Shown: piece by piece, positions 56,191-64,000 of the stretch
Layout of the letters: each line of letters opens with the position of its first letter
How positions within the stretch are numbered: position 1 is the stretch's first letter
Assembly (NCBI RefSeq): GCF_001553005.1
Contig: NZ_KQ959854.1
Span: 35,119 to 99,118 of the forward strand
DNA from: Gemelliphila asaccharolytica
Lineage (GTDB): Bacteria; Bacillota; Bacilli; Staphylococcales; Gemellaceae
Length of the DNA: 64,000 nt
Reading direction: 5' to 3'
Position numbers and translations under genes: made by a program
Notes under the pieces: model-generated
Told to the model about the DNA's origin: nothing
The model's database searches: none
The model's input: the letters and a program-made list of their open reading frames with translations, nothing else

Positions 56191-58500
56191 TTATTCTTGC
56201 TGCTTTTCTTTGTTTTCTTTTACTTTTTTATCATCATTTTCTTTTTTATCAGCATTTTCTTTTTCTTTTACTTTTTCTTGTCTTTGTTTTTCTTGTTGAA
56301 CACGTTTAGCTTGCTCTGCTTGTTTTGCTAATTCTTTTTTCTCTTCAGAAGTCAATACTTTTAAACCACCTTTGTAGTTTGATATATCTTTAGGAACTGA
56401 AAAAGCTTTTTGAGAATGCTGTTTTATTATATTTAACATATTATTTCTAAATAATACTTGTGTTTTAGTTGTATCATTTATATTCATGAAATTTGTTGAA
56501 TTTTCTATTTTATCAAAGCCTTGCCAAATAGATAATGTATACCCGCTTGTATATCCAACAACCCATGAATCTTTAGCAGAATTATTTATATCAAAACCAT
56601 ATTTATCTGCATCTTCTTGAGAAAATGTTGTTGTTCCAGTTTTAACTCCCATATCTGCTCCACCTATAGCTGCTTGTCTAGCAGTACCATTAACTACGTT
56701 TCTTAACATAGATGTCATTATATAAGCTGAGCTTTCTTTTAAAACTTGTTTTTTATCATTTTTTGAGAAACTTCTTATTTCTACTCCATCATTATCATAA
56801 ACTTTTTTAATAGTTTTTGGAGTTTGATAATATCCTCCATTTGAAAATGGAACATAAGCACCAGCCATTTGAAGAGGACTGTATCCGTCACTACTTCCTC
56901 CTATAGCTGTTGTTATAGATTCATCTTTTACTTCCATTCCAACACTATGAGCATATTTTTGGACATTTTTAAATCCTACTGCTTGGAATGTTCTTATGGC
57001 TGGAATGTTAAATGACATTGTTAAAGCGTAATTCATAGTAACATTGCCATGATATGCTCTATCCCAGTTTTGAATTTCTGAACCTTCTATTTTTGTATCT
57101 TGAATTATCTGATTTGTTGACCATCCCAAATATTCAACAGCAGGAGCATAATCCAATATTGGTTTTATTGAAGAACCTGGTTGAAGTTTTGACTGTGTTG
57201 CATAATTAAACCCACCAAATTTGAAATTTTTACCTCCATATATTGCTGATATTCCGCTATTTTCATTATTTAAAACAACCATGGCTACATCAGTTTCTTT
57301 TTTTATTTGAGCTGTATTATTTGCTACAGAGTCATATATATTTTTTTGAATATTTGTATCTAAATTTGTGTAAACTTTTAGCCCTAGATTAAGAACATCA
57401 CCTTCATAATCTTCAAATTCTTTACTTTTTCTTAATTCAGTTGCCACTTGACTCATATAAGCTGTTAAACTTTCATCAAATTCACTAGAAAGAATAAATC
57501 TATTTTTGCTATTTCTTGGAACTATTCCTTGCATTACGTCTGTTTGCTTAGCTTTTTTTTCATCGTCTTCTGTAATTTTTCCATGATAAGCCATAAGATG
57601 TAAAACTGTATCTCTTCTTTCTTTGGCTGCTTCCTTATGATCATAAGGATTATAAGCGTTTGGTTGTTGTGGTAATCCTGCTAATAACGCTATTTGAGAG
57701 AGAGAAAGCTGATTTAATTCTTTCCCATAATAGTAATTAGCTGCTGTTTTTAAACCATAAACTCCATCTGAATAGTATATTCTGTTAATATACATATTAA
57801 ATATACTTTCTTTATCATAGTTTTGTTCAAGTTTATATGCTAAATATGCCTCTTGAACTTTCCTTTTCATACTTTTCTTATCTTCTAAAAATGTTCGTTT
57901 TATCAATTGTTGAGATATTGTAGAACCACCTTGAGTTCCAAATCCACTCGTTATATTAGAAATAGTTGCCCCTATTAAACGTTTATAATCTACAGCACCA
58001 TGTTCAAAGAATCTATTATCTTCAGTAGCAAGTATTGCATCTTGCATAAGTTCAGGAACCTCGCTCATTTCTGCATTTTCACCTATTTTATTTCCCAATT
58101 TTGCTACTTCTTTTTCATTAATGTCATAAACTATTGTTTTATTATTATTATCTAAAACACTAGAATCAAATGCTGGAGCCTGAAATATCCAAAAAGAAAA
58201 TAGTAAAAATATAACAATAATGCTTATACTAGAAGCATAAAGAAAATATTTGAAAAATACTGACTTTATTTTTGTTTTTTTCTTCAAAGGCCTGCTTATC
58301 CTTCTATAACTATCTTCTTTTTTATCTAATTTTTTTCGTAATAATTCCTCACTTATACTAGATCTCTTTGGTGCAGACCTTCTAATAGGAATTTCCTTAT
58401 TTTCACTGCTGTTAGATTCTGCTTTTTTCCTTGAAGCATACCCACCTGGATCTATATTTTTATATCTTTCTCTTCTTGATAATTTTTTATTATCATCCAT
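56191..58500 (-). CDS. Class A penicillin-binding protein with long N-terminal and charged C-terminal tails
   Basis: The protein has 769 residues. A basic cytoplasmic tail of about 80 residues precedes the anchor helix (about 87-110). GT51 carries TEDNRFFEHGAVD and GGSTISQQLIKRTF. The transpeptidase has SSIK (LQPGSSIKPILDYAP), SFN (LTMSFNIPA) and KTG (GVKTGTTTF). The last 60 residues are almost only Lys, Glu, Gln, Asn and Asp. It is most similar in sequence to the recU-linked PBP of the window, so the two look like paralogues. comK follows 18 bases later. Confidence 0.94.
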   Translation of the reverse strand: MDDNKKLSRRERYKNIDPGGYASRKKAESNSSENKEIPIRRSAPKRSSISEELLRKKLDKKEDSYRRISRPLKKKTKIKSVFFKYFLYASSISIIVIFLLFSFWIFQAPAFDSSVLDNNNKTIVYDINEKEVAKLGNKIGENAEMSEVPELMQDAILATEDNRFFEHGAVDYKRLIGATISNITSGFGTQGGSTISQQLIKRTFLEDKKSMKRKVQEAYLAYKLEQNYDKESIFNMYINRIYYSDGVYGLKTAANYYYGKELNQLSLSQIALLAGLPQQPNAYNPYDHKEAAKERRDTVLHLMAYHGKITEDDEKKAKQTDVMQGIVPRNSKNRFILSSEFDESLTAYMSQVATELRKSKEFEDYEGDVLNLGLKVYTNLDTNIQKNIYDSVANNTAQIKKETDVAMVVLNNENSGISAIYGGKNFKFGGFNYATQSKLQPGSSIKPILDYAPAVEYLGWSTNQIIQDTKIEGSEIQNWDRAYHGNVTMNYALTMSFNIPAIRTFQAVGFKNVQKYAHSVGMEVKDESITTAIGGSSDGYSPLQMAGAYVPFSNGGYYQTPKTIKKVYDNDGVEIRSFSKNDKKQVLKESSAYIMTSMLRNVVNGTARQAAIGGADMGVKTGTTTFSQEDADKYGFDINNSAKDSWVVGYTSGYTLSIWQGFDKIENSTNFMNINDTTKTQVLFRNNMLNIIKQHSQKAFSVPKDISNYKGGLKVLTSEEKKELAKQAEQAKRVQQEKQRQEKVKEKENADKKENDDKKVKENKEKQQE

Positions 58501-58690
58501 AAATAATACTCTTCCTTAAAATTTATATAAATATACAATTTTAATTTTATAGTAAAATAGTTAAAAAATCAATTTATTATTATTTTTATACATATTTAAT
58601 ATTAATATTGTTCTTACTTTTTTACTACTTTACATTTTTATAAATTACAAATATAATTAATTATATATTTTAAGTGAAGATATAATAATA

Positions 58691-60073
58691 ATGATAAATA
58701 CAATATTTTTTAAAAAATACAAGCAAGAAATAAAAAAAATAAAAAATTTACCTAATATGCCTGATTTTACAAGTTATCATATAGGAAGTACATCTATAGA
58801 TAATTCTTTTGGAACATCTATTCTTGATATACTAATGATTGTAGAAAATTTACATGAAATTATACACTTTGATGAAAAAAGAATGAATTATTTAGGATAT
58901 CATAGAATTTCACATGATAAAAAGGGTATTATAATATTTTGTAAAATAAATAATTTTATAAATATTTCCTATGATACTAAGATTTTCATAGTTCAAAAAG
59001 ATTCTATTTTATATAATAACTTTATTTTTTTTGATAACTTATTAAGACAAAAAACATATGTTTTTACAAAATATCAAAATTTTAAAAAAAATAATTATAA
59101 ACTAAAACATATAAATAACAAAAAATATACAAAACTACAAGAAATTTTTATAAAAAATATAATTACAGAGGATAAAATGATAGAAGAAATTAAAAAATTA
59201 CTAAATGATAGTGAAATTAAATTTGATGAACCATTAAAAAATTATTCTTATACAAAAACTGGAGGAAAAGCAACAGTTTTAGTCAAAATCAAAAATATAG
59301 AAGACTTTAAGAAGCTATTATCTTTCACTTCAAAAAATAAAATAAATACTACAATTCTTGGTAAAGGATCTAACGTTTTAATATCAGATAATGGACTAGA
59401 TGGAGTTACTATAATAACTGAAAATCTAAATAAAATAGAAATATTAGATAATGGTATAGTGAGCTGCGAAGCAGGAAACACTCTAAAAGAACTTACTAAT
59501 GTATTAATTGAAAATAGCCTTTCTGGACTAGAATTTGCTTGTGGAATTCCCGGCAGTATAGGAGGGGCAGTTTTTATGAATGCTGGAGCTTATGGAGGAG
59601 AAATAAAAGATGTTGTCTATAAAGTAGAAACTCTCACTAAAAATGGAATAACTAAAACTTATAGTAATTTAGATATGAAATTCAATTATAGATATTCTGT
59701 TATCCAAGATAATGATGAAATAATTACAAAAGTTTATTTTAAATTAAAAAAAGGAAACAGAGAAAAAATAAAAAATGATGTAGAAGAATATAATAAAAGA
59801 AGAGAGGAAAAACAACCTCTTGAATACCCCTCATGTGGTTCTGTATTCAAAAGACCTGAAGGACATTTTGCAGGGAAACTTATCCAAGAAGCTGGATGCC
59901 AAGGACTGTCTATAGGAGGAGCAGAAGTTTCTAAAAAACATGCTGGTTTTATGATAAATAAAAATAATGCAACTTGCGAAGATTATAAAAATCTTATAAA
60001 ACTTGTCCAAGAAAAAGTCTATAAAAATAGTGGTGTTAAACTAGAAAGAGAAGTTAAAATATTAGGAGAATAA
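58691..60073 (+). CDS. murB: GrpB-like nucleotidyltransferase-fold domain fused to MurB
   Basis: One frame of 460 residues joins two domains. Residues 1-160 resemble the GrpB/UPF0157 family (SYHIGSTSIDNSFGTSILDILMIV, with the family's GSTS and D-I-L positions). Residues 163-460 are a complete type II UDP-N-acetylenolpyruvylglucosamine reductase, with GKGSNVLIS, GIPGSIGGAVFMNAGAYGGE, SCGSVFKRPEGHFAGKLIQ and LEREVKIL. MurB makes UDP-MurNAc for peptidoglycan. An ATG at 59177 (residue 163) has AGAGG 5 bases upstream, so MurB alone could also be made. Confidence 0.9.
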   Translation: MINTIFFKKYKQEIKKIKNLPNMPDFTSYHIGSTSIDNSFGTSILDILMIVENLHEIIHFDEKRMNYLGYHRISHDKKGIIIFCKINNFINISYDTKIFIVQKDSILYNNFIFFDNLLRQKTYVFTKYQNFKKNNYKLKHINNKKYTKLQEIFIKNIITEDKMIEEIKKLLNDSEIKFDEPLKNYSYTKTGGKATVLVKIKNIEDFKKLLSFTSKNKINTTILGKGSNVLISDNGLDGVTIITENLNKIEILDNGIVSCEAGNTLKELTNVLIENSLSGLEFACGIPGSIGGAVFMNAGAYGGEIKDVVYKVETLTKNGITKTYSNLDMKFNYRYSVIQDNDEIITKVYFKLKKGNREKIKNDVEEYNKRREEKQPLEYPSCGSVFKRPEGHFAGKLIQEAGCQGLSIGGAEVSKKHAGFMINKNNATCEDYKNLIKLVQEKVYKNSGVKLEREVKILGE

Positions 60074-60098
60074 AAGATAAAATTATAATAGAAATTTT

Positions 60099-60127
60099 AT
60101 AAAAAGTTATTAAAAAATAATAACTTT
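60099..60127 (-). terminator. Terminator of the GT4 gene
   Basis: AAAGTTATT (60103-60111) and AATAACTTT (60119-60127) form a 9-base AT stem with a T-rich tail on the minus strand. A second imperfect hairpin further right (to 60190) may serve the plus-strand murB transcript. Confidence 0.45.
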
Positions 60128-60198
60128 AAAAAACGTGATTTTGCAACATTTTTTAAAGTTATCTAAAATTTTTTAATAGCTTTTTTTCTAATATTTTA

Positions 60199-61419
60199 TC
60201 ATTTATTCTTTATTATAGTATAAAGCTCAGATATTTTATTTTTCCAAGAATGTTTTTGTAGTAAACTTAATATTTCTTTGTCAAATTTTCTTTTAGTTTT
60301 TACTCTTGTTATCTGAAGCTCTATTTTTTTTACAAGTCTTTTTACAAATTCTGGTTTTTCTTCTTCAACGGCTTTATCTGTATCATAAATTTTTGGCAGT
60401 TTTACATATTCTATCACATTGCTACTATTTATTTCCTCACCTAAAAACTCAATTAACCCTTTTATTTCACTAGAAACAACAAAGACTCCGCTTCCTAATG
60501 CTTCTACTGCTATAAGTCCTAAACCTTCAAAATATGAAGGTAGAACAAAAATATCTTTTTTTCTCAAAATATTTGCTAATTCTTTCTGATTTAAAGTATT
60601 ATAAATATTTATATTTTTTATATTTAAATTTAATTCTTTTATTTTAGCCCTATTTTCACAAGTTAAATTGCCTATAATATCTACTGATATGTTATCATAT
60701 TTTTCTTGTAATATATTGCAAGATTTTATAAACTCATAAAACCCTTTAGATTCAGAAAATTTACCAGCATATATTAACTCGATTTTTTCTTTTTTCGGAT
60801 AATTTTCTAGTGGATAAAATATTTTTTCATTATATCCAGCTCCAAAATCTATTATATTTTTTTTATCATATCCATATATTTCTTCTATTTCATTTATTAC
60901 GTCATTACTCAATGCAAAAATTTTTTTTAATTGTTTCAAATTTGTTACATATTTTTCTTTTATATCCTTATTTTTCAAAGCTTGTCTAATATCAGTATTG
61001 TGACAAATACCATATATTTTTTTATCATAAAATATATCACATACCATAGAACTTAATATCCAAAGATGATGAGTTATCACAATATCAGGATTAAATTCCT
61101 TTTTTGCTTTTTTCAATATTTTATAAAAATTTTTTTGCCAAATTTCAAACATTTGTTCTGTCATTTCGCTGTATAAAGTATTTTTATAAGGCATTGTGTC
61201 ACTCATTCCCACTATTGAAAAAGGGATATTTTTACTTTCAAACTCTACTTCATATAAATTTTTTTCTTCAAGAAAATTTACAGAATAATCTTTTGTAGTT
61301 GCATATATCGCCGCTTGATTCACCTCTTTATATTCTTTTAAACCATCTATAACACTTGTAAAATATACTCCGCTTCCTGTTTTCATAGGTAGCTGAGCTA
61401 TTACGTGTAATATTTTCAT
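60199..61419 (-). CDS. Glycosyltransferase family 4
   Basis: The 406 residues show the two-domain GT-B fold of retaining GT4 enzymes. The N-terminus is MKILHVIAQLPMKTGSGVYF (glycine-rich acceptor side). ELIYAGKFSESKGFYEFIKSC opens the donor domain. SYFEGLGLIAVEALGSGVFVVSSE is the EX7E motif that binds the nucleotide sugar. Likely products are a glycolipid or surface glycan; the acceptor is unknown. It stands alone, not in a polysaccharide cluster. Confidence 0.88.
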   Translation of the reverse strand: MKILHVIAQLPMKTGSGVYFTSVIDGLKEYKEVNQAAIYATTKDYSVNFLEEKNLYEVEFESKNIPFSIVGMSDTMPYKNTLYSEMTEQMFEIWQKNFYKILKKAKKEFNPDIVITHHLWILSSMVCDIFYDKKIYGICHNTDIRQALKNKDIKEKYVTNLKQLKKIFALSNDVINEIEEIYGYDKKNIIDFGAGYNEKIFYPLENYPKKEKIELIYAGKFSESKGFYEFIKSCNILQEKYDNISVDIIGNLTCENRAKIKELNLNIKNINIYNTLNQKELANILRKKDIFVLPSYFEGLGLIAVEALGSGVFVVSSEIKGLIEFLGEEINSSNVIEYVKLPKIYDTDKAVEEEKPEFVKRLVKKIELQITRVKTKRKFDKEILSLLQKHSWKNKISELYTIIKNK

Positions 61420-61518
61420 ATTTTCTCCTTATCTTTTCTTTTTTTTCGTCTTTTTTATAATTATAGTTAATATATTTTAAAAAATCTACTAAATTTTTGT
61501 TTGAAAATTTTATAATAA

Positions 61519-61574
61519 AAAAAAGATTTTTTTAAAAAAATCTTTTTTCTCTCATAGTTTATACCTAAACTATT
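61519..61574 (-). terminator. Double hairpin after the rhodanese gene
   Basis: A perfect palindrome of A- and T-runs (61519-61548) and a second stem ATAGTTT/AAACTAT (near 61555-61574) lie between the rhodanese stop and the GT4 promoter region. On the minus strand they would end the clc-rhodanese transcript. Confidence 0.6.
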
Positions 61575-61586
61575 TATATTCTAATC

Positions 61587-62303
61587 TCAACCACCACAAC
61601 CACTTTCTTTTTCAGAAATTTTAGAAATAAAATCTTTTTTATTCATTGGCGTAAATAAATATTTTTTTGCATCCATTGGTTCTATTAAGTTTATTACATT
61701 TTTTCCTTCTTTTGATAGTATTTTCGCAGCTTCTAAAGAATCTTCTTCATTGTTACTATAAGTTATAATTGGCACTTCTATATGTTTGGTTTTTTCTACT
61801 ACGTTATCTAATGTTGCTTTAATCTCATATTTTTTAAATTGTTCTGTTCCCAAATTTACAAAGACATGTTCTCCTGTCATAAGTATATATTTTAATTCTG
61901 GCATTAAAACATTTTTGAATTTAGCCTTACCATAATTATACTGTTTTACCCCATCTCCTATATGTAGTTTAGTAAAACCTCTCTCTTTTAAAATTTTTTC
62001 TGTGTTTCTTGAAGTTATGTCTACAACACAGTAAAGAATTATGTCTTTATTTTTATAATTGTCTAAAATTTTACTTCCTTCTTTTAATACTTTTATAGGG
62101 ACGCAAATAGCATTTACAGCATGTTCTTTTTCATATTGTTTTCTCCATCTTGTGTCAACTACAAGAGCTTCTTTAAATGTCTTTTTTTCTACTTCACGTC
62201 CTGGTATTCTTCCACCTTTTCCTCTTTTTAATTTTAACCAGTAAACATATAAAAATATACAAATAATCACTACTATTATACATGTATATTTTAAATTTTG
62301 CAT
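61587..62303 (-). CDS. Membrane-anchored tandem rhodanese-like protein
   Basis: The 238 residues start with one membrane helix (about 6-24) and a basic stretch. A rhodanese-like domain follows with VVDTRWRKQYEKEHAVNAICV and a cysteine in ILYCVVDITSRN as the presumed active site. A second half (from about residue 135) repeats the fold without the cysteine. The C-terminus ends GCGG, with a possible second reactive cysteine. It is 13 bases behind the ClC gene. Confidence 0.8.
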   Translation of the reverse strand: MQNLKYTCIIVVIICIFLYVYWLKLKRGKGGRIPGREVEKKTFKEALVVDTRWRKQYEKEHAVNAICVPIKVLKEGSKILDNYKNKDIILYCVVDITSRNTEKILKERGFTKLHIGDGVKQYNYGKAKFKNVLMPELKYILMTGEHVFVNLGTEQFKKYEIKATLDNVVEKTKHIEVPIITYSNNEEDSLEAAKILSKEGKNVINLIEPMDAKKYLFTPMNKKDFISKISEKESGCGG

Positions 62304-62316
62304 TTTTATTCTCCTT

Positions 62317-63837
62317 TTACTCTTTTCCTTCTAAAAATTTTTCTACAAATGTTCCTGCTTTTTCTCTTGTTGTTTCTATCACTAATTTATCATTTAAGTG
62401 TAAAATAGTATTACCTTTAGGTATTATATGTTTTCCATTTCTTTCTATCTCTGATATAAATACTTTTTCTCCCCACATAATATCTTTTATTTTTTTATTA
62501 ATTAATTTTGAATCATTTTCTATTATAAGTTCAAACTCTATTTCATTTTCACCATCAAATTTAATTTTATTTTTTTTCAAAAGATTTAATAATAAATATT
62601 CATATACTGGTTTTGTTCCAAGAATATTCGCAGTATAATATGCTAATAAGCAGCATATTCCTAATGGTAAAAAATAAGATAATTTTTGAGTCATTTCAAA
62701 TATTAAAATCATTGATGTTAAAGGACTTCTTACAACCGCAGTTAGATACCCTGCCATAGATATTATTATAAATACAGCTATATTTTCCTTATCTACAAAA
62801 TTACTAAAAATTGCTCCTAAAATAGCTCCTTGCACTAAAATTGGTAAAAATATACCACCTGCAACTCCAGAAGCAAAAGACATCAATGAAAAGAATGTTT
62901 TTACAAAATATAATATTATTAAAAATATCAATCCATAACTTGTATATATTAATTTTTCTACAAGATTATGCCCACTTCCTAATACTATAGGAAAAAATAA
63001 AAACATAATCAGTGATAAAAACATAGCTATTTGAGGTCGTATAAGTACATTTAAACTTATTTTATTATATATTTTTATACAAATTTTCATCAAAACATTA
63101 TAGAAAGTTCCAAAAAATCCTAAAATCACTCCCAAAATAGCCATATAAAAATAAACATATAACTTTATTTCACTTAAATTTGGAAAAGTAAAAATAGCAT
63201 CAAGTCCAAAAACATATTGAGCTATTATATCTGATACAATAGCAGAACTAAAACAACTTATAACAAGTTTTTTGGATATATTTTTATGTACTTCTTCTAA
63301 AGAAAACATAACTCCTGCAAGTGGAGCGTTGAATGCAACTGATAATCCAGCGCTTGCTCCGGATGTTAGTAAGTATGTTTCTTTTATACTATCTCTTTTC
63401 AAAATTTTTGATATAATTTTTCCGCACATAGCTCCTAGCTGAATAGATGGCCCCTCTCTTCCTAAAGATAGCCCTCCTAAGCTTGCAAAAAAACCACCAA
63501 ACATTTTTGATATAAGTACAGAAATAGGTTTTTGATTTAATCTACCTGTTACTTCTGCTGAAACTTGAGGTATTCCACTTCCTGATGAATGTGGTGATTT
63601 TTTTACCATATATCCTGACAAAAATCCTACTATAGATAAAAATATAATTAAATATATAATATTAAATTTATTAGTTGATATAATAACTAAAAATTTTTTT
63701 ACTACATTTTCACTATAAGTTATCATTAATCTATATATAATTCCTACTACTGCTGCTAGTATTCCAACAAGTATTCCATCAAATAAAAATGATGATTCTT
63801 TTAAAATTTCTCTTTTTCTTTTATTTATCTCATTCAT
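62317..63837 (-). CDS. ClC-family chloride channel or H+/Cl- antiporter with RCK-C domain
   Basis: The 506 residues cover a full ClC membrane core: GSGIPQV (selectivity filter serine), GREGPSIQLGAM (gating glutamate), GVMFSLEEVHK, and the helix-N FASGVAGGIFLPILVQGA region. The C-terminal 80 residues form a TrkA-C/RCK-C domain (LIIENDSKLINKKIKDI...HIIPKGNTILHLNDKLVI). The family moves chloride against protons or passively. The RCK-C fusion suggests ligand control. It shares a transcript with the rhodanese gene. Confidence 0.93.
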   Translation of the reverse strand: MNEINKRKREILKESSFLFDGILVGILAAVVGIIYRLMITYSENVVKKFLVIISTNKFNIIYLIIFLSIVGFLSGYMVKKSPHSSGSGIPQVSAEVTGRLNQKPISVLISKMFGGFFASLGGLSLGREGPSIQLGAMCGKIISKILKRDSIKETYLLTSGASAGLSVAFNAPLAGVMFSLEEVHKNISKKLVISCFSSAIVSDIIAQYVFGLDAIFTFPNLSEIKLYVYFYMAILGVILGFFGTFYNVLMKICIKIYNKISLNVLIRPQIAMFLSLIMFLFFPIVLGSGHNLVEKLIYTSYGLIFLIILYFVKTFFSLMSFASGVAGGIFLPILVQGAILGAIFSNFVDKENIAVFIIISMAGYLTAVVRSPLTSMILIFEMTQKLSYFLPLGICCLLAYYTANILGTKPVYEYLLLNLLKKNKIKFDGENEIEFELIIENDSKLINKKIKDIMWGEKVFISEIERNGKHIIPKGNTILHLNDKLVIETTREKAGTFVEKFLEGKE

Positions 63838-63972
63838 TTTATCACCTTTATTTATTTTACTAATTTATTATAAATTTTAAAAGTATTTTTATTTAAAATT
63901 TTATTTTTTAATATAAAAATTATTCATCTTTTAAATTTTAAATTAAAAATAATAAAAAAAGCATCTTAAAAA

Positions 63973-64000
63973 TGAACTGACCCCCAAAAGTTAGACCTAA
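63973..64000. mobile_element. Terminal inverted repeat of a probable IS3-family (IS150 group) element
   Basis: The last 28 bases begin TGAACTGACCCCCAAAAG and continue to TTAGAC, the typical outer end of IS3-family elements of the IS150 group. The rest of the element would lie beyond the window. The preceding AT-rich DNA (63838-63972) shows no gene. Confidence 0.65.

Overview
The window is chromosomal DNA of a very AT-rich, low-GC Gram-positive bacterium. The content points to Bacillota close to Bacillales: a Bacillus-type (class B) RNase P RNA, a T-box leader, a lysine riboswitch, RecU next to a class A penicillin-binding protein (PBP), a ComK-like competence regulator, the yqeG-yqeH-yhbY-nadD-yqeK-rsfS-yqeM cluster, RqcH, and lipoprotein and sortless envelope genes with good Shine-Dalgarno sites. 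A Gemella-like or Staphylococcaceae-like organism would fit, but the genus is a guess. NrdD, and the absence of respiratory genes here, fit a facultative or strict anaerobe. Most of the window is core genome. The only mobile DNA seen is the first 28 bases of what looks like an IS3-family element at the extreme right edge.

Layout. 1-4.7 kb: tRNA anticodon-loop modification (a truncated cysteine desulfurase plus mnmA, convergent with tsaE-tsaB-rimI-tsaD). 4.9-6.7 kb: small plus-strand genes (secreted nuclease, membrane protein, Nudix hydrolase, hot-dog thioesterase). 6.9-11.4 kb: T-box-controlled alaS with an aminotransferase behind it, then an S1-domain protein. 11.4-16 kb: transketolase and the dnaX-ybaB-recR block. 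16.3-19.1 kb: trkA-trkH potassium uptake. 19.2-28.4 kb: an ABC-F ATPase, lysP under a lysine riboswitch, tsaC with the ecfA1-ecfA2-ecfT vitamin transporter core, and a Na/Pi cotransporter followed by a 30-residue peptide gene. 28.8-34.3 kb: xanthine-type permease, nrdD, a degenerate DD-carboxypeptidase and yutD. 34.3-39.7 kb: the ribosome-assembly/NAD cluster with psd. 39.7-44.7 kb: two class A PBPs and recU. 44.9-50.8 kb: prfB, a rhodanese lipoprotein, trpS, an Rrf2 regulator, an rRNA methyltransferase, rnpB, rpoZ and gmk. 50.9-55.5 kb: rqcH, a candidate small RNA and a Mn/Zn ABC transporter. 55.6-64 kb: comK behind a third class A PBP, a GrpB-MurB fusion, a GT4 glycosyltransferase, a second rhodanese, a ClC antiporter and the insertion-sequence edge.

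How the genes work together. Several genes serve one pathway from separate loci: tsaB, tsaC, tsaD and tsaE make up the whole bacterial t6A pathway. Three class A PBPs, MurB and RecU serve wall growth and chromosome segregation. TrkAH and a ClC carrying an RCK-C domain serve ion balance. The items most worth a second look are an unannotated promoter-hairpin-C-rich-terminator unit at 52.7 kb, a 30-residue peptide gene behind nptA, the YqeK-ASCH and GrpB-MurB fusions, a DnaX without its zinc module, comK behind a PBP gene, and several inverted repeats at promoters.
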